From the NCBI GenBank assembly GCA_934757945.1, contig CAKVLT010000046.1, positions 1-14,072 of the forward strand: a DNA stretch of 14,072 bases, given 5' to 3'. This document shows positions 5,853 to 13,042 of the stretch, in pieces; within the stretch, counting starts at the first letter, position 1, and each line of letters opens with the position of its first letter. The notes beneath the pieces were generated by a model, which saw only the letters and a program-made list of their open reading frames with translations, ran no database searches and had not been told where the DNA came from. Both the position numbers and the translations under genes were made by a program. Source of the stretch: an uncultured Bulleidia sp. Its GTDB lineage: Bacteria > Bacillota_I > Bacilli_A > Erysipelotrichales > Erysipelotrichaceae.

Positions 5853-7940
5853 TTAAGCCTCCTTAGCTTTTTTATTTTTCATCCAGCCGATGGTTGTTTT
5901 ACGAATGACTGGTTCACATAAGATTAACAGACAAGGTAATACGAAGATGATAACAACCATGGAGATAAGAGCACCACGTGCAATCATGATACAGATACTT
6001 GTCAATAATTCCATCTTGGAAATGAAGGATACACCAATTGTTGCTGCAAAGAATGTCAGACCTGAAGTCATGATGGATCTTGAACAGTTTTCAATGGCAA
6101 TCTGTGCAGCTTCTTTTCTGGAATGTCCTCTGTTCAGCTCTTCTTTAAATCTTGTAGTCATCAAGATAGCATAGTCAACCGTTGCACCTAACTGAATCGT
6201 ACCGATAACAATGGAAGCGATAAACGGAATCACTGTGCCAGAGAAATACGGAATTGCCATATTCATAATGATGGCAGATTCAATACTTGCTACGAGTAAT
6301 ACAGGGATAGACAGAGATTTAAAGGAGATGGCGATAATCAAGAATACCAGAACTACTGATAACCAGTTAACATTCTGGAAGTCAACATTAGCTACCTCAA
6401 TCAAATCTTTTGTCATAGGAGCTTCACCTGTAATGACTCCTGTAGAATCATATTTCTTAACAACTTCACTTAAAGCGTTCATCTGAGCATTTGCTTCATC
6501 TGTACCTGCTTTATAGTCAGAGTTAACAAGAATCATCTTATGGCCGTTTACAACAAAGACATCCATCAGATCTTGTGGCAGCATGTTCTGAGGAACTCCA
6601 GCACCGATAAATTCTTCAATACCAAGAACACTTGTAATACCATCCATGTTCTTGATTTCAGCATCCATTTTCTGAATCTTTTCAGCACTCAGATTCTCAT
6701 CTACGATGACAAAGATACTGCTTGCCATATGGAAATCTTCCTTAAGTTTTTCTGTCCCCACCTTACCAGTCATATCATCTGGCAAGGAATCTGTTAATGT
6801 GTAATACTGTTCTACCTTTGGATAAGCAAGGCCAAAGACTGCAAACACACACAGAAATACTGCCAGAATGGCTTTATAGTGTTTTGGAATAAAGTAAGAG
6901 GTTTTTTCCAGTTTAGGAATCAATGTCTTATGTGTATGCTTATTGATCTGTCTTCTGAAACAGAGAAGTAAAGATGGAAGAATAGTCACTGTACTGATTA
7001 ATCCCAGTACAACACCCTTTGCCATTACAATACCGATATCTCTTCCAAGAGTCAGTCTCATGATACATAAGGCAACAAACCCGGCAATAGTTGTCAGACT
7101 TGAAGTAGAAATAGAAGTAGCTGTATTTCTGATAGCATGTTCCATAGCCTCAAAGTCATCTTTACACCAGTTCTGTTCCTCCTGATATCGTGATAACAGG
7201 AAGATGGAATAATCCATCGTAACACCAAGCTGTAACACAGTCGCAAGAGCTTCAGTAATGTAGGAAATCTGCCCCAGAAAAATGTTAGTTCCAAAGTTAT
7301 AGATAATCGGGAAGGCAAGGCCTGTCATGAACAGGAATGGAACAATGTTGTTCTTTAAAGCTAGCCACAACACCACAATACATGCACCTACGGCTATCAA
7401 TACATAGAATGGCATTTCCTGATCAACGATAGATTTTGTGTCTTGCAGAATAATGGACATACCCCCTATGTAAGCCTCACCCTGACAGATGGTCTTGATT
7501 TTCGCAAGAGCATTCATCGTAGATTTACTTGAAGCTACATCATCAAATGTAACTATCATCATCGTTGCATCTTTTTCATCATTAAACATGGCATCATGCA
7601 GTTCGTCTGGAAGAATAGATGGATCTATAGTATCTCCAAGAACATCAGATATCCACAATGCTTTTCTGACACCCTTTACATTAGAGATACGTTCCTTCAT
7701 ATCCAGCAATTGTGCTGTAGGCATATCTTCCACAGTAATCATTGCAGTAGATGCCAGATGGAAGTCATTTTCCAAATACGTTTCACCTACCATAGAATCA
7801 AGCTCAGCTGGTAAATACGTTAAAATATCATAATTCACTTTAGTCGCCACAGCGCCAATACCACTTGGTATCAGTAAAGCTATTGCAACAACCAGTATGA
7901 GTTTGCGGAACTTTACCACAAAGTGTGCAAACTTTTTCAT
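5853..7940 (-). CDS. MMPL/RND-superfamily transporter (YdfJ-like)
   Basis: This 695-residue polytopic membrane protein is built as two homologous halves (about 1-347 and 348-695). Each half has one N-terminal helix, an extracytoplasmic domain of about 130-140 residues, and five further helices, 12 in all. The halves carry matching motifs at the end of the fourth helix of each: GVTMDYSIFLLSRYQEE (Asp243-Tyr244) and GATVDYAILMTTRFKEE (Asp589-Tyr590). These are the proton-relay Asp-Tyr pairs of MMPL proteins. Family members export lipids, peptidolipids or hydrophobic drugs using the proton gradient. The ATG at 7940 has AGGAGG at 7946-7951. It is the first gene of a two-gene operon driven by a consensus-like promoter with a palindromic operator just downstream of the start site and a divergent TetR gene. 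The module therefore looks ligand-induced, but the ligand is unknown. Confidence 0.93.
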   Translation of the reverse strand: MKKFAHFVVKFRKLILVVAIALLIPSGIGAVATKVNYDILTYLPAELDSMVGETYLENDFHLASTAMITVEDMPTAQLLDMKERISNVKGVRKALWISDVLGDTIDPSILPDELHDAMFNDEKDATMMIVTFDDVASSKSTMNALAKIKTICQGEAYIGGMSIILQDTKSIVDQEMPFYVLIAVGACIVVLWLALKNNIVPFLFMTGLAFPIIYNFGTNIFLGQISYITEALATVLQLGVTMDYSIFLLSRYQEEQNWCKDDFEAMEHAIRNTATSISTSSLTTIAGFVALCIMRLTLGRDIGIVMAKGVVLGLISTVTILPSLLLCFRRQINKHTHKTLIPKLEKTSYFIPKHYKAILAVFLCVFAVFGLAYPKVEQYYTLTDSLPDDMTGKVGTEKLKEDFHMASSIFVIVDENLSAEKIQKMDAEIKNMDGITSVLGIEEFIGAGVPQNMLPQDLMDVFVVNGHKMILVNSDYKAGTDEANAQMNALSEVVKKYDSTGVITGEAPMTKDLIEVANVDFQNVNWLSVVLVFLIIAISFKSLSIPVLLVASIESAIIMNMAIPYFSGTVIPFIASIVIGTIQLGATVDYAILMTTRFKEELNRGHSRKEAAQIAIENCSRSIMTSGLTFFAATIGVSFISKMELLTSICIMIARGALISMVVIIFVLPCLLILCEPVIRKTTIGWMKNKKAKEA

Positions 7941-7955
7941 AAAACCCTCCTCTCA

Positions 7956-7974
7956 AAATGACCGTTGGTCATTT
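7956..7974. promoter_or_regulatory. Operator 1: palindrome in the MMPL 5' leader
   Basis: AAATGACC (7956-7963), spacer GTT, GGTCATTT (7967-7974) is a perfect inverted repeat with 8-bp arms. It begins about 7 bp downstream of the predicted MMPL transcription start (near 7981) and lies upstream of the ribosome binding site. A bound TetR dimer would block transcription. It matches operator 2 in design. Confidence 0.85.
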
Positions 7975-7987
7975 ATTGACGTGTACA

Positions 7988-8015
7988 AGTATAGTGCATT
8001 CCATTTGAGTGTCAA
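7988..8015 (-). promoter_or_regulatory. Promoter of the MMPL / LxxG-repeat operon
   Basis: On the minus strand, a perfect TTGACA (-35, complement of 8010-8015) and TATACT (-10, complement of 7988-7993) have a 16-nt spacer. The predicted start is near 7981. The promoter lies between two copies of a palindromic operator, as expected of a tightly repressed strong promoter. Confidence 0.85.
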
Positions 8016-8021
8016 TTATTA

Positions 8022-8042
8022 AAAATGACTTTTAGTCATTTT
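8022..8042. promoter_or_regulatory. Operator 2: palindrome upstream of tetR and of the MMPL promoter
   Basis: AAAATGACT (8022-8030), spacer TTT, AGTCATTTT (8034-8042) is a perfect inverted repeat with 9-bp arms. Together with operator 1 it gives the consensus AAATGAC[CT]NTT[AG]GTCATTT. The centres are 67 bp apart. It lies just upstream of the MMPL -35 box and covers the -35 region of the predicted tetR promoter, so it can serve autoregulation. Confidence 0.87.
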
Positions 8043-8052
8043 CGAAAATGTG

Positions 8053-8058
8053 TATACT
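8053..8058 (+). promoter_or_regulatory. -10 box of the tetR promoter; predicts a leaderless mRNA
   Basis: TATACT ends 6 nt before the ATG at 8065, placing the predicted transcription start on the start codon. The -35 region is poor and lies within operator 2. No Shine-Dalgarno sequence precedes the ATG. Confidence 0.5.
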
Positions 8059-8064
8059 AAATAT

Positions 8065-8667
8065 ATGGAAAATCTCATTGAAAAGAAAAAAGAAGAAAAA
8101 AGAAAAAATCTCCTTCAGGCTAGTTACAGGCTTTTTACTAACAGAGGTATATCCAAAGTTTCTATTGCGGACATATGTAAAGAAGCAGGCATTGCCAAAG
8201 GTACTTTTTATTTATATTTCAGCTCCAAAGAAGAAATTGCCCGTGCCTTAAATAAAGATTTATCACACACAGTACTGCAAAGAGCTTATGCCTGTGTAGT
8301 AGAAGACAGGAAACCTTCCTTTAAGGAAAATCTTCTGACTATGAGTAACTTCCTTCTGAATTACTGCTCTAATGATACGGATACATTATTATTGATGTCC
8401 AAGGATTTCATTCTACCCTTTACCATTGAAGATTTCCAGAAATCCAGTGATCCTCTGTTTGTGGATCTTCATAATGAAATTGAAAGTTATGCAAAAAAAA
8501 CAGGTATCTCTTTTGAAGAGATCCTGTTCAGACTGTATGCTTTATTAAGTATGATTATTTCCGTATGTTATTCCTTTTATTTTGACCATTATCCAAGTAA
8601 TGTGGATCTGGATACGTTAAGGAAATACCTGAATGCTCTGGTAAGTCAGGCTTTCACAGAGTCATAG
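8065..8667 (+). CDS. TetR/AcrR-family transcriptional regulator of the MMPL operon
   Basis: This 200-residue protein has a classical TetR N-terminal DNA-binding domain: basic MENLIEKKKEEKRK, then LFTNRGISKVSIADICKEAG and IAKGTFYLYFSSKEEI at about 24-58, the helix-turn-helix signature of the family. The rest (about 60-200) is a helical ligand-binding and dimerisation domain with no recognisable subfamily motif. It is divergent from the MMPL operon and flanked by two matching palindromes, so it very probably represses that operon and itself until an inducer binds. I chose ATG at 8065 over the in-frame GTG at 8050 because family members start close to this point and the GTG would overlap the -10 box; neither has a ribosome binding site. 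Its last 14 bases overlap the 3' end of the convergent acetyltransferase gene. Confidence 0.92.
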   Translation: MENLIEKKKEEKRKNLLQASYRLFTNRGISKVSIADICKEAGIAKGTFYLYFSSKEEIARALNKDLSHTVLQRAYACVVEDRKPSFKENLLTMSNFLLNYCSNDTDTLLLMSKDFILPFTIEDFQKSSDPLFVDLHNEIESYAKKTGISFEEILFRLYALLSMIISVCYSFYFDHYPSNVDLDTLRKYLNALVSQAFTES

Positions 8668-9199
8668 CCATGTTATAGCCGTATTCCTGATCTTTAATAA
8701 TCTGGAATCCCATCTTTTTATAAAAGCTGACAGCTCTTTCATTGGATTTGTCAACGCCAAGAATAAGACCTTTTACCTGGTCTTTTTTTAATCTTTCCAG
8801 CAAAGTTTCAAACAGTTTTGTACCATTGCCGCCATGTGTATACTCTTCCATGATATCAATATGCATATGGGCCGGATATTCCTCTTGAAAAGATTTATAA
8901 AACCCAATCTGAGCAACTGCACCTTCATAGTATTCTTCAGACAGATCTTTGATTTTTGCAAGATACGGTTCCATATGTACTGCCCACTGTTCTGCATCTT
9001 TAGCGCAGAGAATATACCCTACAGGTGTATCATCATTCATTAACATATATGCAAGTTCTCTGTCCAGATATTCATCACAATACATCAATAATGAAAACTG
9101 TCCATGTTTGTTATTGGTTCTTGCTTTTTCACTGGCTGTAGCAAGACACACCTTTTCCATAGCTTCCCTGTATTCGGGCATATATTCTTTAATATACAT
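8654..9199 (-). CDS. GNAT-family N-acetyltransferase
   Basis: This 181-residue cytoplasmic protein has the GNAT fold signature in its C-terminal half. The acetyl-CoA loop lies in MEEYTHGGNGTKLFETL (pattern xxGxG, with Thr where Arg/Gln is usual), and GVDKSNERAVSFYKKMGF is the highly typical beta5/alpha4 segment. The latter resembles the acetyltransferase-like domains related to the C-terminus of O-GlcNAcase. The acceptor substrate is unknown. I chose ATG at 9199, with AAGGAG at 9207-9212 seven nt upstream, over the in-frame ATG at 9229, which adds an Arg-rich stretch and lacks a good site. Its start overlaps the end of the upstream membrane-protein gene by 11 bp, implying coupled translation. 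It is the last gene of the minus-strand array, and no hairpin terminator is visible before tetR. Confidence 0.9.
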   Translation of the reverse strand: MYIKEYMPEYREAMEKVCLATASEKARTNNKHGQFSLLMYCDEYLDRELAYMLMNDDTPVGYILCAKDAEQWAVHMEPYLAKIKDLSEEYYEGAVAQIGFYKSFQEEYPAHMHIDIMEEYTHGGNGTKLFETLLERLKKDQVKGLILGVDKSNERAVSFYKKMGFQIIKDQEYGYNMAMTL

Positions 9200-10280
9200 T
9201 TTCCTTCTCCTTCGTACATAATCGTACATAGACCTCGACCTGCTGATAATGAGGATAGGTCATATCTTTTGTGCATGGCGTAAAACCAATGCAGACTTTA
9301 AACATAGTTTCAGCAAGCAGCTGTTCTTTTCTGAACACCTTCAGTGTATTAAGATTACTGACATCTTTCACAATGCGTGTAATCTTCTTTACTATCTCTG
9401 CTGAAGAATAATCTTTACTTTCAAGTTGTTGCGACAACATTTGCACTTTTCCATTACCATCAAACGATTGTTCCAGTACTTCTTCAATATCCAGGCTGTG
9501 CTGATAACGTAATACATAAGTATTGTTCTCTTTCACTATACAATCAGACATATATTTTTCAAGTTTTGGTTCCAGCTGCGTAACATATGCCATTCCGCTG
9601 TTAAACAGCCTGCAGCGCATTCTTCCGGATAAGGAAAGATGAGATTTCAAAACTGTCATATTCTGTTTGAAAAGTTCAGAAGTATTTACCTGTTCTTCCA
9701 GAAAATCTTTTTTGTCTGTTTTCAGAACATACAAGGCTGGTCTTTGTACCCCAACACACATATATTTAGTATCCATAAATAATGTATCCGGACCTACAGT
9801 GTCTTCTATACAGGTATCCATAGAAATATTGTGCTCTTTGAAATACTGAATGACTTCAGGTTCTCCCTTTTCAAAGTGCATACACATAAAACAATAGATA
9901 TCATATTCCACCGGCAATACTTCCTTATAACATTTTGTATAGGCAAGTAAGAATTCAAACAGAGATTTCTGTTTATGAAAGTAAAATACCAGTGTTGGTC
10001 TTTTCCCGCTGTTCTGTTTATCATATAACAGTACCCCATTGGAAAAAGGAACTCCCTCTAAAATTCCGGAAAGATCTGGATGAGCCTGACGTATAATTTC
10101 AAGTTTCTGTTGCCAGTAAGGAGTACTTGAGCCGAAGGCACACTGGTGATTCTGCGTTTCTTCTTCCTTTCCTACAGGAAATTTCACAGGTTTTCCTGAA
10201 GGTGTATGCAGCAGCATGTCCAGACAGAATCCGAAGATACAAATACATACAATAATCAATGCAATAATGCAGTATTTCAT
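9189..10280 (-). CDS. Membrane-anchored, degenerate M20 peptidase-like protein (tentative pseudoenzyme)
   Basis: This 363-residue protein has one N-terminal hydrophobic segment (about 4-24) and a presumably extracellular remainder. I read a shortened M20/carboxypeptidase-S scaffold. HPDL..ILEGVPFSNGVLLY then TLVFYFHKQ (94-104) resembles the strand ending in the first metal site (HxD; here His102 with Gln104). SLFEFLLAY follows immediately, so the roughly 35-residue block that normally carries GRG..DDK is missing. DIYCFMCMHFEKGEPEVIQYFKEHNI (127-152) fits the stretch around the catalytic EE pair, but only one Glu is in register. Residues about 256-330 resemble the closing M20 domain. Most metal ligands therefore appear absent. 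It starts in an ATGA overlap with the methyltransferase gene, after a GGAGGAG site. The M20 link rests on pattern reading alone; otherwise it is a hypothetical membrane protein. Confidence 0.8.
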   Translation of the reverse strand: MKYCIIALIIVCICIFGFCLDMLLHTPSGKPVKFPVGKEEETQNHQCAFGSSTPYWQQKLEIIRQAHPDLSGILEGVPFSNGVLLYDKQNSGKRPTLVFYFHKQKSLFEFLLAYTKCYKEVLPVEYDIYCFMCMHFEKGEPEVIQYFKEHNISMDTCIEDTVGPDTLFMDTKYMCVGVQRPALYVLKTDKKDFLEEQVNTSELFKQNMTVLKSHLSLSGRMRCRLFNSGMAYVTQLEPKLEKYMSDCIVKENNTYVLRYQHSLDIEEVLEQSFDGNGKVQMLSQQLESKDYSSAEIVKKITRIVKDVSNLNTLKVFRKEQLLAETMFKVCIGFTPCTKDMTYPHYQQVEVYVRLCTKEKENVY

Positions 10281-10951
10281 ATCTCCTCCTTCCTTTCCAC
10301 ACTGTCTCTGTCATCAAGATAAGATGGGGCATATTGTATACATTCGCCATCCTCTTTCAAAAAATAACACCATACAGATTTTGGTATTCCCTGTTTTGAA
10401 GAATAGTGAATACGGAATTTTCGCAGAAACCATCCATTTTTTGCAGCGGTATTTTGAATTTCCTGAAGACGGTCATATCTATGGACAATCTGAAGACTGC
10501 CTGCTTCTTTAACAAGAGAATAACTGCAACGAAACAATTCCTCCAGTTTCAGATAGTCTTCATGTCGTGCCATACGAAGATATGGACTGTCATTCTTCAA
10601 ATCTGTTTTCTTTGTTGGAAAATAGGGAGGATTGCATATAGCATGATCAAAAAGACACCCTTGAAACTCCTGTAATCTTACTGCATAAATGTGGGCGCAG
10701 ATATGATTATGTTCCATATTTTTCCTTGCAGTTTCTACCACTTCCTCCAGAACATCTATTCCGTAAGGAATCGCTTTATGATGGGCAATGTAACATAATA
10801 AGGCACCGGTATTTGTACCTATGTCCAGCACCGTTTCTTCAGGCTGCACTTCCATCATTCTGCCAAGATATTCTGTATCACTGTTAAAATGATACATATG
10901 CGCAGGTTGTTCTATGGTGTAATTTGTTCCGTAAAGGTAATCATATCGCAT
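10277..10951 (-). CDS. tRNA1(Val) (adenine(37)-N6)-methyltransferase-like protein (TrmN6/YabB type)
   Basis: This 224-residue cytoplasmic class I SAM-dependent methyltransferase begins MRYDYLYGTNYTIEQP, close to the DxLLGTxxxIxQ opening of TrmN6/YabB proteins. The SAM-binding motif is VLDIGTNTG (41-49), the acidic strand end is GIDVLEE (64-70), and the catalytic NPPY is at 107-110, typical of N6-adenine methyltransferases. The family methylates A37 of tRNA1(Val); that exact target is inferred from family membership. The length is slightly short of the usual 240-250 residues. The start is 5 nt after the histidine kinase stop, with only modest GAGGG or GAGAG matches as ribosome binding site, so it may depend on coupling. 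Its stop overlaps the next start as ATGA. Confidence 0.87.
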   Translation of the reverse strand: MRYDYLYGTNYTIEQPAHMYHFNSDTEYLGRMMEVQPEETVLDIGTNTGALLCYIAHHKAIPYGIDVLEEVVETARKNMEHNHICAHIYAVRLQEFQGCLFDHAICNPPYFPTKKTDLKNDSPYLRMARHEDYLKLEELFRCSYSLVKEAGSLQIVHRYDRLQEIQNTAAKNGWFLRKFRIHYSSKQGIPKSVWCYFLKEDGECIQYAPSYLDDRDSVERKEEI

Positions 10952-10956
10952 ATCTC

Positions 10957-12408
10957 TCAGCCCTCATGTGTTTCCTGTATTTCAAACCAGAATGTCGATC
11001 CTTCATTGACTTTGGATTCCACGCCATACTTTGCACCATGAGCATCCAGAATAGCTTTCACGATGGAAAGTCCAAGACCTGTACTGTTCAGACTTCTGTA
11101 GAAAGAACGGCTTGCCTTCTGATAACGATTCCAGATAAAAGGTATTTCTTCAATTGGAATTCCCTCCCCTTCATCTTTCACTTCTACACGTATGGTTTCT
11201 TCATCATCCAATATATACGCCCTGATAGTAATCAGCCCACCGTCATGAGAATGTTTGATGGCATTGGTAAGATAGTTATGCACAACTTCCAGGATCTTAC
11301 CTTCATCCGCATACATAGTCAAAGACTCAGGCATATCCATATGTATCTGCAGATGTGCTTCCATAATACTTGGAGTATCCATATCCACCACCTGTTGTAT
11401 CACCTGTACGATGTCCACATTCTTTTTATGCAGCTGATAGTTTCCAGACTGCATCTGAGACAGTTCACTCATCTGATCAACCAATGTATTCATAAATTCT
11501 GTTTCCTTGATGATAATTGAAAGATGTTTATTTCTTTTTTCTACAGAATCACCAGAAATGTCTCTGATCATTTCTGCATAGGCACGGATATTCGTAATAG
11601 GTGTACGAATATCATGCGATACATTGGCAATAATGTCTCTTCTGAGTTCTTCTATCTTACCAAGATCTTTACTTGCTTTATTCAAGGTAGATGCCAGTTC
11701 CTGTGTCTCCATAAAAGCTCCACCCTCAAAGTGTGCTTCATACTTGGCATTGGATAATTGCACTGCTTCCTTTTCCATATTCTGAATTGGTCGAGCAATC
11801 TTACCAGAAATCCAGAAAGAAAAAATCAAAGAGGCAACAATTACAAATATTACATAGACAGAATACTGTCTTGAAAAAAAAGTAATAATCGAATCTACAG
11901 GTTCCAGAGGTGTATTCATAAAAACATAATATGTACCAAGGTTTTCTTGTACTTTTTTCCCATATACGAGCATTTCCTGCTGTGTCTTGGGATTGATGAC
12001 ATTTTCAGAATATTCCCCGTTTTCTTCCGTCAGTGATTGCAGAGTACTGAGATCTGTATACTGCTTTGACTGGGTTAATATACACCCTGATCCCAGAAGA
12101 TCGGCAGTATACACTTTATTTCCGTCAGAGTTATAGATAACCACACAGGCACCGTTTTCCACTGTCTGCTGAAAAGCATTCTCTATATCTTCTTTCTTTC
12201 CTCCTGAAGAAGATAAGAGCTCTTTTTGCAGAGTTTCCACCATTGCTCTGGTGGTATTCATTTTTGACTGTCTATAGTAAGGCTTGATAAATCCTATCTG
12301 CAGCAACCCTAATAAAAGTACTATACTTACAGATAATACAACAAAAGAAATCAGCAGATAGAATCGAATACCTTTATTCTGCAGTTTCAAACTTATACCC
12401 CATTCCAC
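10957..12408 (-). CDS. Sensor histidine kinase of a two-component system
   Basis: This protein is up to 483 residues. A membrane helix at about 16-37, an extracytoplasmic sensor domain of about 140 residues (about 45-180) and a second helix (about 182-202) come first. Then follow a HAMP linker (about 203-255), HisKA with H-box ANVSHDIRTPITN (phospho-acceptor His265), and HATPase_c. The ATPase domain has N-box NYLTNAIKHS (Asn382), G1 DEGEG (412-416), an F-box-like region and G2 GLGLSIVKA (444 onward). All catalytic motifs are intact. The organisation is like PhoR/WalK/VicK-type kinases without PAS. The annotated ATG lies 35 bp inside the response regulator gene and has a weak ribosome binding site. 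A TTG at 12390 preceded by GGGG gives MKLQNKGIRFY and is a reasonable alternative. The signal sensed is unknown. Confidence 0.93.
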   Translation of the reverse strand: MEWGISLKLQNKGIRFYLLISFVVLSVSIVLLLGLLQIGFIKPYYRQSKMNTTRAMVETLQKELLSSSGGKKEDIENAFQQTVENGACVVIYNSDGNKVYTADLLGSGCILTQSKQYTDLSTLQSLTEENGEYSENVINPKTQQEMLVYGKKVQENLGTYYVFMNTPLEPVDSIITFFSRQYSVYVIFVIVASLIFSFWISGKIARPIQNMEKEAVQLSNAKYEAHFEGGAFMETQELASTLNKASKDLGKIEELRRDIIANVSHDIRTPITNIRAYAEMIRDISGDSVEKRNKHLSIIIKETEFMNTLVDQMSELSQMQSGNYQLHKKNVDIVQVIQQVVDMDTPSIMEAHLQIHMDMPESLTMYADEGKILEVVHNYLTNAIKHSHDGGLITIRAYILDDEETIRVEVKDEGEGIPIEEIPFIWNRYQKASRSFYRSLNSTGLGLSIVKAILDAHGAKYGVESKVNEGSTFWFEIQETHEG

Positions 12409-13042
12409 GTACTGTCACAATTCGATCTCTGTATTGCCCAATATGTGATCTAAGCATCTTGATATGAGAATCTACTGTACGATCATCTCCATAGAAGTCA
12501 AATCCCCATACATCAGATAATAAACGTTCTCTGGATAAAGCAACATTTGGATGAGACAGCAAATACATCAGAAGATCAATTTCTTTTGGAGTCAGCTGAG
12601 CTTTTTCACCATCTACTTCTACTGTTCTGCCATCCATATCCACATGCAGTCCTTCTACCACAAGCATTCTGTTTTTATGCGGTCTTTGTCTTTCCAGTAC
12701 CACTTTCACCCTTGCCATCAATTCTTTAGGAGAAAATGGTTTCACCACATAGTCATCCACACCAAGTTCAAATCCGAACAGTTTGTCATATTCTTCTTGT
12801 CTGGCAGAAAGGATAATCACTGGAATATCCTGGATTTTTTTGATTTCTCTGCACGCTGAAAAGCCATCCAGTCGAGGCATCATGACATCCAGAATCACGC
12901 AGTCATACGTAGCAGATCTGATCTTATCCAGAGCATCTATACCATCTGTTGCCTCATCAGCTTCATAGCCGTTGATTTCAGCATATTCATGAACGACTTC
13001 ACGAATGGAGTCTTCATCATCTACTATTAAGATTTTTGCCAT
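12374..13042 (-). CDS. OmpR/PhoB-family response regulator
   Basis: This 222-residue cytoplasmic regulator has a receiver domain (about 1-118) with Asp8-Asp9 acidic pair, phospho-acceptor Asp52 (VILDVMMPRLDG), Ser79 and Lys101 (VKPFSP). A winged-helix DNA-binding domain follows (about 125-222), with LTPKEIDLLMYL, LLSDVWG and the recognition helix DRTVDSHIKMLRSHIG. It should be phosphorylated by the kinase encoded next, with which it overlaps. I chose ATG at 13042 (MAKILIVDDE) over the in-frame ATG at 13051. AGGAGG at 13052-13057 is 9 nt from the former but directly adjacent to the latter. It overlaps the 3' end of dnaE by 26 bp, so it is probably co-transcribed and translationally coupled with it. 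Confidence 0.96.
   Translation of the reverse strand: MAKILIVDDEDSIREVVHEYAEINGYEADEATDGIDALDKIRSATYDCVILDVMMPRLDGFSACREIKKIQDIPVIILSARQEEYDKLFGFELGVDDYVVKPFSPKELMARVKVVLERQRPHKNRMLVVEGLHVDMDGRTVEVDGEKAQLTPKEIDLLMYLLSHPNVALSRERLLSDVWGFDFYGDDRTVDSHIKMLRSHIGQYRDRIVTVRGMGYKFETAE

Noticed and set aside
8050..8064. GTG start giving a tetR product five residues longer
   Set aside because: It would overlap the best -10 box, lacks a ribosome binding site, and adds residues not usual for the family.
10924..11520. Plus-strand 198-codon open frame
   Set aside because: It is antisense to the histidine kinase gene, whose motifs are complete; the composition is His/Phe/Ile-rich without domain features.
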